A stretch of DNA of 64,000 nt from Pseudoalteromonas shioyasakiensis (lineage in GTDB: Bacteria; Pseudomonadota; Gammaproteobacteria; Enterobacterales; Alteromonadaceae). The position numbers and the translations under genes were made by a program. Shown piece after piece: positions 45,804-55,381 of this stretch. The stretch spans positions 620,001-684,000 of the forward strand of contig NZ_JANIGL010000003.1 in the NCBI RefSeq assembly GCF_024518675.1, in the 5' to 3' direction. Numbering within the stretch: the stretch's first letter is position 1; each line of letters starts with the position of its first letter. The notes beneath the pieces were generated by a model. The model searched no databases. It worked only from the letters and a program-made list of their open reading frames with translations, and was not told the origin of the DNA.

Positions 45804-46648
45804 TATAAATCAACCGCTTCTATCGCGCCGCGCTTTTGCATGGTAACAAACAGCTTTGTTTGCTCATCGTTAAACGCCACATTTGTTGGGTGTTGCCCCT
45901 TTAAGGTAAAAGTTTGCAATACTTTACCTGCAGGACTAATTTTTAATACCTTGCCTGCGCCGTAGCGGGCTACAAACAGATTACCCTGATTATCAACACG
46001 CATGCCGTCCATGCCATGGCTATCAAACTTAATTAATGACTGCTTATTACGAATGTTTAAATCACTATCAAGATCGTATTGCCAAATAACTCGCTGAACA
46101 CTTTCATTAACGTAAAGTTTCGTATTGCTATTATTGACTGCCACACCATTGGTGGTGCCCATATTGTCTTCTAGTAATTGTGTGCTGCCATCAGCATTAA
46201 TACGCCATAACTTCCCCGTACTGTTCGCCCAATTAGGATCGCTGGCAAACAAGGCGCCACGTTTGGTCATCGCAATATCATTGGGCTGATTCATGGTTTT
46301 ATTATGGGCAAAAACCTCTATACTCAGGCTGTTAGCAGGTACTTTTAAAATATTGTGATTAACATAATCAGCTATATATAAATTACCTTGTTTATCAAAC
46401 TGCAGGCCATTACCAACGCTGTCATTTGGTAACTTTAAAAACAAATTCGTTTTGCCAAGCTTATCGACTTTCCCTATGGTGCCTTGCTCTGCAAAATTCA
46501 CAGCATATAGGTAACCTTTATAAAATACAGGCCCTTCAACCCCTTTTGTAAACGTATTCTCAGCGACAAAGTCAGTGCTGTTTTTTGCCAAGCTTACGCT
46601 ACTAATTAAAAGTGCCGAAACGCTTAAAGTACTTATCAATGTTCTCAT
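45803..46648 (-). CDS. Exported SMP-30/gluconolactonase-like beta-propeller protein
   Basis: 281 residues with a signal peptide (LISTLSVSALLISSVSLAKN). Six-bladed propeller phrases include KGVEGPVFYKGYLYAVNF, NGLQFDKQGNLYIADYVNH, TNGVAVNNSNTKLYVNES and DGMRVDNQGNLFVARYGAG, the SGL fold of gluconolactonases and paraoxonase-like enzymes. The substrate lactone is unknown. It lies 12 bp downstream of a second secreted-protein gene and is probably co-transcribed. Confidence 0.85.
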   Translation of the reverse strand: MRTLISTLSVSALLISSVSLAKNSTDFVAENTFTKGVEGPVFYKGYLYAVNFAEQGTIGKVDKLGKTNLFLKLPNDSVGNGLQFDKQGNLYIADYVNHNILKVPANSLSIEVFAHNKTMNQPNDIAMTKRGALFASDPNWANSTGKLWRINADGSTQLLEDNMGTTNGVAVNNSNTKLYVNESVQRVIWQYDLDSDLNIRNKQSLIKFDSHGMDGMRVDNQGNLFVARYGAGKVLKISPAGKVLQTFTLKGQHPTNVAFNDEQTKLFVTMQKRGAIEAVDL

Positions 46649-46660
46649 TTTATTCTCATC

Positions 46661-47089
46661 TTACTTTAAGTTATTACTGGTATAGATAGTCAAAATCGGA
46701 TAATTCGACTCTCCAAATGAAAGGGTAAATGAACGTTGCTCACCATCATCTAGCTTAATAGCATCAGGGAATGAAAACGGTGACCTACGGCTACCATCAG
46801 CAAACAGCGCCATTATGTGATCACTTTCAAGGATCCGTGAACCTGATGCGTCATTACGTATTGTAACAACCGCAACTCGGCTGCCTTGCTCACTACTCAT
46901 ATGTACTGCATTAACAACATTAAAGTCACTATCTTTTGGTTTAATTTTTGCTTCATTATCAAATGCAAATTGCATCCCTTGTAACGAAACCTGATCAACT
47001 TTTTCAACTGATAGCACGTACTCATTAGCTTTAGCACTCACACTTGCCAGTACAAAACTTACTATAGCCAATATAAAGTATTTACTCAT
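46661..47089 (-). CDS. Secreted hypothetical protein
   Basis: 142 residues with a signal peptide (ILAIVSFVLASVSAKANEY) and a beta-rich mature domain (VAVVTIRNDASGSRILESDH). No family recognised. It is directly upstream of the SMP-30-like gene, 12 bp apart, so the two probably form one transcript. Confidence 0.65.
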   Translation of the reverse strand: MSKYFILAIVSFVLASVSAKANEYVLSVEKVDQVSLQGMQFAFDNEAKIKPKDSDFNVVNAVHMSSEQGSRVAVVTIRNDASGSRILESDHIMALFADGSRRSPFSFPDAIKLDDGEQRSFTLSFGESNYPILTIYTSNNLK

Positions 47090-47317
47090 GTCATTCCTTG
47101 GCGTAATTTAAATGTCTATTTTTAACACAACTCGTTCCTCTTTTCGAGTAAGACTCCTGTTGCAGCTATGCAATAGTGATTGCCTGTACAGAAATAAACT
47201 AATGATTGAATTACAGCCTTAGTGCCCTAACCTCTATTTTATACTCAACACGCAGGCTGAGTATTTTGCTTTACAGCCGCACATTACAACGTATACCACC
47301 ATAAACACGGAGATTTT

Positions 47318-48349
47318 ATGAACAATGTAGAGAACAGACAGTTAACATTAGCATCACGCCCCCATGGCGCTCCTACAAATGAGAATTTTTCGCTTAAAAC
47401 CGAACAATTACCGGCCATACAGCAAGGTGAAGTATTATTGCGTACAATTTACCTATCACTTGACCCTTATATGCGTGGGCGCATGAGTGATGCAAAATCA
47501 TATGCTGATCCGGTTGAAGTTGGTGATGTAATGGTCGGCGCAACTGTGTGCCAAATTGAGCAATCAAATAACGATCAATTTGCCGTCGGTGATTGGGTAC
47601 TGGCTTATACTGGTTGGCAAGAATATGCGATTTCAAATGGTGAAGGTTTAATGCCATTAGGTAAAGAGCCGAGTAACCCTTCTTATGCATTAGGTATTAT
47701 GGGCATGCCAGGTTTTACGGCTTATATGGGGTTATTAGATATTGGCGCACCTAAAGAGGGTGAAACTGTCGTGGTAGCAGCCGCAACAGGCCCGGTTGGC
47801 GCTACAGTTGGGCAAATAGCAAAGATCAAAGGCTGCAAAATAGTAGGCGTTGCTGGAGGGAGCGAAAAGTGCCAGTACGCTGTTGATAAACTTGGTTTTG
47901 ATGCCTGTATAGATCACCATAGCAATGACTTTGCAGAGCAATTAGCTGCAGCGTGCGACGCAGGAATTGATGTTTATTACGAAAATGTGGGCGGTAAAGT
48001 GTTTGACGCCGTATTACCATTACTTAACACCGCGGCACGTGTGCCATTATGTGGTTTAGTGTCACAGTATAATGCGACCGAATTACCACAAGGCCCAGAT
48101 AGAATGGGCGCTTTAATGGGGCAAATACTCACTAAGCGTATAAAAATGCAAGGCTTCATTATCTTTGATGATTACGGTCATCGCTACGATGAGTTTGCCA
48201 ATGATATGCAAAAATGGCTAAGTGAAGGAAAAGTTCAATATCGTGAGCACCTCGTAACCGGACTTGAAAACACAGTATCGGCCTTTAACGATATGCTCAA
48301 CGGTAAAAACTTTGGTAAAACCGTCGTACAAGTAAATCAGCCGCTTTAA
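47318..48349 (+). CDS. curA: NADP-dependent medium-chain oxidoreductase (CurA-like)
   Basis: 343 residues of the zinc-free MDR family. YLSLDPYMRGRMSDAKSY near residue 45, MGMPGFTAYMGLLDIGAPK, VVAAATGPVGATVGQIAKIKG (NADP-binding) and the ENVGGKVFDAVLPLLN segment match CurA/leukotriene B4 12-hydroxydehydrogenase-like reductases that reduce alpha,beta-unsaturated carbonyls. A GST gene follows 45 bp later, a pairing that suggests electrophile detoxification. Confidence 0.9.
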   Translation: MNNVENRQLTLASRPHGAPTNENFSLKTEQLPAIQQGEVLLRTIYLSLDPYMRGRMSDAKSYADPVEVGDVMVGATVCQIEQSNNDQFAVGDWVLAYTGWQEYAISNGEGLMPLGKEPSNPSYALGIMGMPGFTAYMGLLDIGAPKEGETVVVAAATGPVGATVGQIAKIKGCKIVGVAGGSEKCQYAVDKLGFDACIDHHSNDFAEQLAAACDAGIDVYYENVGGKVFDAVLPLLNTAARVPLCGLVSQYNATELPQGPDRMGALMGQILTKRIKMQGFIIFDDYGHRYDEFANDMQKWLSEGKVQYREHLVTGLENTVSAFNDMLNGKNFGKTVVQVNQPL

Positions 48350-48394
48350 TTTTATTTTTCGTGCGCAGCACATGCTGCGCTAAAAAGGATACCC

Positions 48395-49012
48395 ATGATT
48401 AAATTGCATCATCTAAATAAATCGCGCTCAAAGCGTATTATTTGGTTACTTGAAGAGCTCGATGTTGATTATGACATTATTGCCTACCACAGAAATACTG
48501 AAACCTTCTTAGCCCCTGACGAGCTAAAACAAGTTCATCCTCTTGGTAAATCACCGGTTATTGAAGATAACGGCCAAGTTATTGCTGAATCAGGTGCTAT
48601 TACTGACTATTTAATTACTCAATATGGCAATGGTAAATTTGCGCCAGAGCGTGATAGCAAAGAGTATGTTGAGTATCAGCAATGGCTTCATTTTGCCGAA
48701 AGTTCGGCAATTTTGCCTCTACTATTAAAAATGTTTATACAAAAAGATGGCTGTAAAACTAACTTTATAGCTGATTACGCTGAGAACGAAGCAGGAAAGA
48801 TATTAAGTTATATTAATCAACAATTAAAAGGTAAACAGTACTTAATTGGCGAGCAACTGACCGGCGCAGATTTTATGATGTCATTTGTGATTGAAAAAGT
48901 GGCCGAAAGTGGCGCAACGAGTCATTTCCCGGAAATAGCTCGTTATTTAGCGCAATTACAATCCCATGAAAAATATCACACAGCTAATGAGCTTGAAGAA
49001 AAATACGGTTAA
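48395..49012 (+). CDS. Glutathione S-transferase
   Basis: 205 residues. The thioredoxin-like N-terminal domain (IKLHHLNKSRSKRIIWLLEE, GKSPVIEDNGQVIAESGAI with the conserved cis-Pro and the E-S pair) is followed by the helical C-terminal domain (LIGEQLTGADFMMSFV). The N-terminal SRSKRI region is of the Beta-like/bacterial class. Located directly after the CurA-like reductase. Confidence 0.9.
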   Translation: MIKLHHLNKSRSKRIIWLLEELDVDYDIIAYHRNTETFLAPDELKQVHPLGKSPVIEDNGQVIAESGAITDYLITQYGNGKFAPERDSKEYVEYQQWLHFAESSAILPLLLKMFIQKDGCKTNFIADYAENEAGKILSYINQQLKGKQYLIGEQLTGADFMMSFVIEKVAESGATSHFPEIARYLAQLQSHEKYHTANELEEKYG

Positions 49013-49031
49013 CCCTGTATTCCTGCTATAC

Positions 49032-49056
49032 AAAGGGGTGTAAAGCCCCTTTACAT
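49032..49056 (+). terminator. Hairpin after the GST gene
   Basis: AAAGGGG / CCCCTTT stem with a 7-base loop. The T run after it is weak. Confidence 0.45.
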
Positions 49057-49129
49057 CCCACTTCGTAAGTTTATATTAGCCACTCTGTGGAACCTCACTT
49101 AATGCTACTTCAAATTTGCCGCACAAATA

Positions 49130-49944
49130 CAACAAAGACACCCACCACACAAATACAACAAAGACACCCACCATAAATCGACAATAAAAGTGCCGGTTAT
49201 TTATACCCTTTTCTCTTTAGAGTTAGGAGATCTACAATTAGGCAGACGCCCACTAACAATTAGGCAGACACCCACTGTAATTCAAGTAACGAAACTAAAT
49301 AACAAAGACACCCATGTTAAATCATGAAACTTACTTCGCACTACGCCAACTAACTTATATACCAGCAATGTCGCGCTAGGTGATGCACTCGTCTGAGAAA
49401 TAACAAAGACACCCATGTTAAAATCATGAAACTTACTTTTCACTACGGCAACTAACTTATATACCAGCGATGTCGCGCTCGGTGATGCACTCGCCTGAGG
49501 CCATTTCAAATTTGCGGCAATTTAAGCGGGCGGTTTTCGTAAATTGAGGAAACAAAAAAATAACTAAGGAAATAACTAAGACACCCACTTTAAATCATGA
49601 AACTTACTTTTCACTACGGCAACTAACTTATATACCTGCGATGTCGCGCTCGGTGATGCACTCGTCTGAGGCCATTTCAAATTCGCGGCATATAAACGGG
49701 CGGTTTTCGTAAATTGAGGAAACAATAAAATAACTAAGACACCCATGTTAAATCATGAAACTTACTTCGCACTACGCCAACTAACTTATATACCAGCGAT
49801 GTCACGCTCGGTGATGCACTCGCCTGACGCCATTTCAAATTTGCGGCAATTTAAGCGGGCGGTTTTCGTAAATTGAGGAAACAAAAAAATAACTAAGACA
49901 CCCATGTTAAATCATGAAACTTACTTCGCACTATGCCAACTAAC
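49130..49944 (-). repeat. Tandem copies of the YkgJ gene 3' end, each opening with GACACCCA
   Basis: GACACCCA (or GACGCCCA once) occurs at 49,137, 49,163, 49,245, 49,267, 49,307, 49,408, 49,580, 49,738 and 49,897. The first ones are short fragments. The later units are ~160-170 bp and hold, on the minus strand, the last ~30 codons of the adjacent YkgJ gene plus ~50 bp of its downstream sequence. Units alternate between two variants (A at 49.41 and 49.74 kb; B at 49.58 and 49.90 kb). The stretch has no other content. Confidence 0.92.
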
Positions 49945-50265
49945 TTATATACCTGCGATATCGCGCTCGGTGATGCACTCGTCTGATGCCATTTCAAATT
50001 CGCGGCATATAAGCGGGCGGTTTTCGTAAATTGAGCACATTAAGGTATTACGGTCGAGCGCTTGACACCAGCCATCATCAGCACGCTTCATCACTTCGCT
50101 GCCCCATTTATCATATGCAATATAATGAAAAGGTACGCCGGTATCGGTAAGTATTTGTACTTCTAGCTGGCAACAGCATGCTTGGCAATTACTGCATGTA
50201 ATTGGCTCACTTGAAGTCGTGATCTCTGTAACTGGAATGTGTTTGGGAGTAACAATGTGGGGCAT
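49945..50265 (-). CDS. YkgJ-family cysteine-cluster protein
   Basis: 106 residues. CSNCQACCCQLEV in the N-terminal half and WCQALDRNTLMCSIYENRPLIC in the second half give the Cys set of YkgJ/DUF-type zinc- or iron-sulfur-binding proteins. The function is unknown. The last 30 codons are duplicated several times just downstream. Start ATG at 50,265. Confidence 0.88.
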   Translation of the reverse strand: MPHIVTPKHIPVTEITTSSEPITCSNCQACCCQLEVQILTDTGVPFHYIAYDKWGSEVMKRADDGWCQALDRNTLMCSIYENRPLICREFEMASDECITERDIAGI

Positions 50266-50310
50266 AGAGGCTTACTTTTAAGAATAAGCCTCTAGCATAC
50301 CTGAGTGAGT

Positions 50311-52248
50311 TTATCGTGCCAGTAATTTCGCTTTTATTTCACTGTAGCGCTGCTGCTCGCATAGTCCAAAACCACTGAGTTGGCGCACTTTATTACGGGT
50401 AAATAACGGTACACTCATCCCCGCTAAAAACCGGTATTGGGTTTCAACTCCCACATTCTCAACTCCTTTACTGGCAAGGTGATTCATAAACTCATCAACT
50501 TTTTGATAAATAACCTCATCAGCAACAAAGTCGTGAGTTTGAGAATATTCAAGCGTGACAGCCTTGCCACGACAAACCGAACAATGTCCGCATTGCTCTG
50601 GCGCTTGCTGATCGTCAAAATAGCGAGCAAGGTTATAGCTTAAGCAAGTTTTTAACTCAAAAAAACGAATTAGAGCACCAATGCGCTTGATTTCAGCTTG
50701 TTCTTTATCAACAAAGTAATGATGTAATTGCTGTGCAAGTTCCGGGTTATTTATTACCTCGCTATGAACATCATAAACCTGCGTGATCCGTTTTGTTTCA
50801 AGGGCAATAAGGTTTTTCTCAGCAAGGTAATCAAGTGCTGCAACCACACGTTTTCTATCCACTTGAGCCGCTTGAGTCAAGGCATCAAAGTTTAAAGTTC
50901 CCCATATTTTTTTAAACTGCGTATGGCTAAATATCAAATTTAAGAATGCTTGGCGCGGCGCATCGAAATGCTCAAGGAGCTGTGATTTATCAACCAAAAA
51001 CTTATATTTAAAATCAGCATAATAAGCATAGAGTGGTGTCACTGCGCCTTGCATTTCAAGTTGTACTAATAAGGTTTTAAGCGCTAACTGGCGAATGTTG
51101 CTGTCACTTGAAAGACTGTACTCCTGCATTTCCCATTGTTGATTTGCATTTTGATGCTGGCGAATATCATTTATTACATGCTCAATCCCACTAAGTTCAG
51201 GTGTGTCGCCATAAACAAAATTCTCAACAGTATTCAAACCATCCAAGTTTGCTAAAGTAAAACAATTCGAAGGCTGCCCATCACGCCCTGCACGGCCGAT
51301 TTCCTGGCTGTAATTTTCAATCGATTTAGGTAAATCATAATGAATCACAAAGCGAATATCCGATTTATCAACCCCCATGCCAAAAGCGATGGTTGCCACC
51401 ACGACATTAATTTTACCCGCCATAAAATCATCTTGAATACTGTAACGTAGGGTATCTTCAAGCCCCGCATGATAAGCTACAGCTTGCAATCCCTGGCGGC
51501 TAAGGGTTTCAGCCACTTGCTCTGCCGTATGCTGTAGCGTTACATACACAATGCCGGGGCCCTGTTGTTCGCGCACTATGTCAGTGAGAGTACGGTTTTT
51601 TTCAGCCGTTTTAACACTCAGTACCGATAAATCTAAATTGGCCCGATAAAACCCAGTTTGCACTATGCACTGCGGTGCAATTGCAAAACGCTCGCTCATA
51701 TCGCGTTTCACTTTTCTGGTGGCTGTGGCTGTTAATAACAAAACTAATGGAATATTTAGCTCTTGGCGATAACGAGGCAACTTTAAATAATCAGGCCTAA
51801 AGTTATGGCCCCACTCAGAAATACAGTGTGCTTCATCAACCACCAGCATTGAAATAGCCACTTGATTAATAAATTCACGAAAGCGCTCATTTTTAAAACG
51901 CTCCACCGACACCATTAAAATTTTCACCTTACCTGCGCGCACATCACTCATTATAGTATGGCTCTGCTCTGCTGTTTGGCTCGAATCAAGGCTGGCGGCG
52001 TAAATACCTTTGTTATTTAAAAAACTAATTTGATCTTTCATCAAAGCCAATAAAGGTGAAACAACCAAGGTCAAATGAGGTAAATGCAATGCCGTTAATT
52101 GATAGCATAATGACTTACCAGATCCAGTTGGAAAAATAGCAAGCGAAGACTGATTATTTAAAAGTTGCTCTATTGTTTGTTGCTGGCCTTGGCGAAATTG
52201 GTTAAAGCCAAAGTGTTGCGAAAGTGAGGAAAGTAATTGTTCACTCAT
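50311..52248 (-). CDS. recQ: RecQ-family ATP-dependent DNA helicase
   Basis: 645 residues. Helicase motifs are clear: FGFNQFRQGQQQTIEQLL (motif 0), FPTGSGKSLCYQL (Walker A), VVDEAHCISEWGHNFRP (DEAH, RecQ type), LLTATATRKV, ATIAFGMGVDKSDIRFVIHYD and QEIGRAGRDGQ. A zinc-binding RQC set (C-x2-C type QCGHCSVCRG) and winged helix follow. No obvious HRDC domain is seen at the C-terminus. A role in recombination and repair is expected. Confidence 0.92.
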   Translation of the reverse strand: MSEQLLSSLSQHFGFNQFRQGQQQTIEQLLNNQSSLAIFPTGSGKSLCYQLTALHLPHLTLVVSPLLALMKDQISFLNNKGIYAASLDSSQTAEQSHTIMSDVRAGKVKILMVSVERFKNERFREFINQVAISMLVVDEAHCISEWGHNFRPDYLKLPRYRQELNIPLVLLLTATATRKVKRDMSERFAIAPQCIVQTGFYRANLDLSVLSVKTAEKNRTLTDIVREQQGPGIVYVTLQHTAEQVAETLSRQGLQAVAYHAGLEDTLRYSIQDDFMAGKINVVVATIAFGMGVDKSDIRFVIHYDLPKSIENYSQEIGRAGRDGQPSNCFTLANLDGLNTVENFVYGDTPELSGIEHVINDIRQHQNANQQWEMQEYSLSSDSNIRQLALKTLLVQLEMQGAVTPLYAYYADFKYKFLVDKSQLLEHFDAPRQAFLNLIFSHTQFKKIWGTLNFDALTQAAQVDRKRVVAALDYLAEKNLIALETKRITQVYDVHSEVINNPELAQQLHHYFVDKEQAEIKRIGALIRFFELKTCLSYNLARYFDDQQAPEQCGHCSVCRGKAVTLEYSQTHDFVADEVIYQKVDEFMNHLASKGVENVGVETQYRFLAGMSVPLFTRNKVRQLSGFGLCEQQRYSEIKAKLLAR

Positions 52249-52470
52249 AATATTCCCTTAGTTTAAATTCCCTAATAAAGGAAATAGTAGTCGTAAATTT
52301 AACAGGTTGCCATCTTAACGTTTTTGCCCGTTGATTTCTTTGCCTTTGTTGCTGACAAACTCAGATAAAAGGCGCACAATAAAACCGTTGCCAAGGTATT
52401 GCCTTTATGGGCGCTATACCTAAGTAGTTTGCCCAGACTATTTAGGTATTCTACTTTTGAGGGCAACGTA

Positions 52471-53775
52471 ATGATAACAACACATCCTAAAATCGTGATT
52501 ATCGGTGGTGGTGCTGGCGGATTAGAGCTCGCGACCCAATTAGGACACAAACTAGGGAAAAAGAATCACGCAGATATCTTATTAATTGATAAAAACCGTA
52601 CACATATTTGGAAGCCACTACTTCATGAAGTCGCGACTGGCTCTATTGATGCCGACTTAGACGGCGTTGTTTATTCTGCTCATGCTGCAAAACACCATTA
52701 TAATTTTCAACTCGGTACCTTTTGTGACCTAAACAATACCGATAAAACCATTACTTTAAGCGCGCTAAATGATGAGCTTGGCCATCAAATTCTGCCTCAG
52801 CGCACTGTTCATTATGATTACCTAGTCATCGCTATTGGCAGTGTCAGTAACGACTTCAACACACCTGGTATTAAAGAACATTGTTTTTACCTTGATTCCA
52901 ACCAACAAGCTGAACGCTTCCAGCATGCACTACTCGATAACTTTACCCGCTTACATCAAGACTACAACCCCCAACACGCGTTAGATATTGCCATTGTCGG
53001 TGGCGGCGCAACAGGTGTTGAGCTGTCTGCTGAGCTGTATCATGTATCTGATTTACTCAAACTATACGGTCTAACCAATATGTCGGCTAAGCGCTTGCAT
53101 ATACACTTAATTGAAGCTGGCCCACGCATATTACCCGCCTTACCAGAGCGAATAGCTAATTCAGCAAAACGCGAGCTATTAAAGTTAGGTGTAACCGTAC
53201 GTGAAAACACCCAAGTTAAACAAGCCACTGAACAAGGTTTTATCACCAAAGACGATGAACATATAAATGCCGATATTATGGTTTGGGCCGCGGGAGTAAA
53301 AGCACCTGACTTTGTTAAAGAGCTGGGTATTTTTGAGCTGACTCGTAACAATCAAATCATAGTGAACGATTACTTACAAAGTAATGCTGATCAACATATT
53401 TATGTATTAGGTGATTGCTGCGCTTTTACTCAGCAAGACGGTAAACTCGTACCACCACGAGCTCAATCGGCCCATCAAATGGCACAGTGTGTTGAAAAGA
53501 ACCTTATAGCAACACTACGCCAGCAGCCATTGAGCCAGTTTGAATATAACGATCATGGCTCTTTGGTTAATTTATCCCGTTACAGTACCGTAGGTAGTTT
53601 AATGGGTAACCTGACTAGCAGCAGCTTTTTCATCGAAGGCCGTATAGCGCGGTTTATGTATATTTCGCTCTATAGAATGCACCAACGAGCTATTCACGGT
53701 AGCGCAAAAACCTTTGCCTTATGGATCAGCGAAAAAGTACTGCGTGTCGTTAGGCCAAAAATGAAATTACATTAA
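52471..53775 (+). CDS. ndh: Type II NADH dehydrogenase-like FAD oxidoreductase
   Basis: About 434 residues. Two Rossmann motifs (IVIIGGGAGGLELATQLG and IAIVGGGATGVELSAELY), VWAAGVKAPDF and YVLGDCCAF are as in Ndh, the non-proton-pumping NADH:quinone oxidoreductase on the inner face of the membrane. The C-terminal SRYSTVGSLMGNL-FIEG region is the membrane-binding end of the family. The ATG at 52,471 is chosen; the frame upstream to 52,399 has no family content. Confidence 0.88.
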   Translation: MITTHPKIVIIGGGAGGLELATQLGHKLGKKNHADILLIDKNRTHIWKPLLHEVATGSIDADLDGVVYSAHAAKHHYNFQLGTFCDLNNTDKTITLSALNDELGHQILPQRTVHYDYLVIAIGSVSNDFNTPGIKEHCFYLDSNQQAERFQHALLDNFTRLHQDYNPQHALDIAIVGGGATGVELSAELYHVSDLLKLYGLTNMSAKRLHIHLIEAGPRILPALPERIANSAKRELLKLGVTVRENTQVKQATEQGFITKDDEHINADIMVWAAGVKAPDFVKELGIFELTRNNQIIVNDYLQSNADQHIYVLGDCCAFTQQDGKLVPPRAQSAHQMAQCVEKNLIATLRQQPLSQFEYNDHGSLVNLSRYSTVGSLMGNLTSSSFFIEGRIARFMYISLYRMHQRAIHGSAKTFALWISEKVLRVVRPKMKLH

Positions 53776-53875
53776 ACAATGTTATAGCAAAATAGTTAAG
53801 GGCAGTGCGCTGTATTGTCTTTAATTTTTAATATTTGCTGTGTAAAGTGAGACAAACCACATAAGGAATGATGCT

Positions 53876-55381
53876 ATGACGGCTAAAACGCTGATTTTCA
53901 ACTTTGATGGCACGGGTAATGAGCCCCGTGATGCAGAGCAATTCAGTTCTGATCACTTTAAAGAAGACGCCAGTATTTCTAATATCCTCAAATTACACCT
54001 TTTACTAGGTGGCTCTTTAAATAACGAACCCACGACTCGATTTGATAACCAACTCAGCTTTTATTTCCAAGGTATTGGCACTAAAGGCAGCCGTTTAAAG
54101 CGCTTATTAAATCAATCTATTGCTCCACGGGATGATGATGTAGCGAGTATTTTAAATCACGCAATCAGTGATTTTAAATCATACTATCAAACTGGTGATA
54201 CCGTTTTGCTAACCGGCTTTAGCCGTGGTGCGGCTTTAGCTAGGCGCTTTGCAAAGTGCTTAGAGCCGTTCACCAATAATAATGTTTACTTATGTGTGTT
54301 TGATACTGTTGCGTCAATTGGCTTATCTAAAGTCACTAAGGCCACGCGCGGTGCAGAGCATGTTATTTTTGAAAACCACACCATTGCTAACAACCTTGAA
54401 AACGCTTTGCATTGTGTGGCATTGGATGAAAAACGTCGCGCCTTTGAGCCAACATTAATGAACCACCAGCCCAATGTGCAAGAAGTTTGGTTTGCTGGTG
54501 CTCATTCTGATATTGGTGGTGGCTATTATCGTGATGGGCTGGCAGATATATGCTTACGTTTTGCAATTGAATGGTTAATCGACCAAGCACTCTCGGTCAG
54601 CTTTGTCACCAGTGCACAGATAAACTATCAATCTCTTTTTCCTAGCACTGAAAATCCATTGATTGCACAAGATGATATGACTGTCACCCCTGATCCTCTT
54701 GCTCTAAGCCATCAACAAAACTACTTTTGGTTTAATCCTTTTTTCAAACTCGTGGATCGTGAATGCTGTGTTTTAGTTGATGAAGAGCAAAGTGATATAC
54801 GCCCTTTAATACACCATAGTGTTGCTACCCGTATCCACCATTTAACCAGCTATCGTCCTGAGTCGTTAAAAAGTCTTGCTTATCAATTACTCTACGCCGA
54901 TAAAAGCACACTTAACTTCACCGGGCTTAGCGACCATATTGCATTGCTTAATCAAAATATGTCAGTACTGCAGATTGGTCAAAGCCAAGACGTGGTCATT
55001 TATGCCGCAGAGCAATACAACGGCACAGGACTCATGCTGGAGCAAGGCGCAACTTATCGTTTTACCCCTGACCCTGAGCAATACTGGTACGATGATGGCG
55101 TAAAGTGTACGGCACTAGGCTGGAGTAGAGATAATGTACAACTTGGGGTAAAAGAAATACCAATGGCCCTGTTAGAACCTTTTAGGCGTTTACCTCATGC
55201 ACCATGGTTTGCTTTAATTGGTGCTGTTAATAACAGCGATGATAACGCATTTGAAATTGCAGATGGCGGTGAATTTAAAATAGCTCACTCAGGCGAGTTT
55301 ACACCGTTTGCCAATGACTTAATGCGCTTTTATGGCGCCAATGCAGGAAAGATCACAGTTCAGGTGACACGGCTTGGTTAA
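53876..55381 (+). CDS. DUF2235 alpha/beta-hydrolase-type protein
   Basis: 501 residues. The N-terminus LIFNFDGTGNEPRDAEQ and the nucleophile elbow TGFSRGAALARRFAK, plus the WFAGAHSDIGGGY motif, are the DUF2235 (T6SS phospholipase/alpha-beta hydrolase) signatures; Ser, Asp and His of a triad are available. Some DUF2235 proteins are T6SS effectors, but no VgrG, PAAR or immunity gene is beside it. The C-terminal ~120 residues (MLEQGATYRF, DGGEFKIAHSGEF) are beta-rich and may be a separate domain. Confidence 0.85.
   Translation: MTAKTLIFNFDGTGNEPRDAEQFSSDHFKEDASISNILKLHLLLGGSLNNEPTTRFDNQLSFYFQGIGTKGSRLKRLLNQSIAPRDDDVASILNHAISDFKSYYQTGDTVLLTGFSRGAALARRFAKCLEPFTNNNVYLCVFDTVASIGLSKVTKATRGAEHVIFENHTIANNLENALHCVALDEKRRAFEPTLMNHQPNVQEVWFAGAHSDIGGGYYRDGLADICLRFAIEWLIDQALSVSFVTSAQINYQSLFPSTENPLIAQDDMTVTPDPLALSHQQNYFWFNPFFKLVDRECCVLVDEEQSDIRPLIHHSVATRIHHLTSYRPESLKSLAYQLLYADKSTLNFTGLSDHIALLNQNMSVLQIGQSQDVVIYAAEQYNGTGLMLEQGATYRFTPDPEQYWYDDGVKCTALGWSRDNVQLGVKEIPMALLEPFRRLPHAPWFALIGAVNNSDDNAFEIADGGEFKIAHSGEFTPFANDLMRFYGANAGKITVQVTRLG

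Noticed and set aside
49282..49509. 75-codon ORF (minus strand)
   Set aside because: It is a frame through the YkgJ tail repeats and has repetitive content without independent support.
49130..49944. CRISPR array
   Set aside because: Units are ~100-170 bp copies of a gene end with mutated content, not 28-37-bp repeats with unique spacers, and no cas genes are seen.
53876..55381. T6SS effector-immunity module
   Set aside because: The DUF2235 protein stands alone; no VgrG, PAAR, Tap or immunity gene is adjacent.
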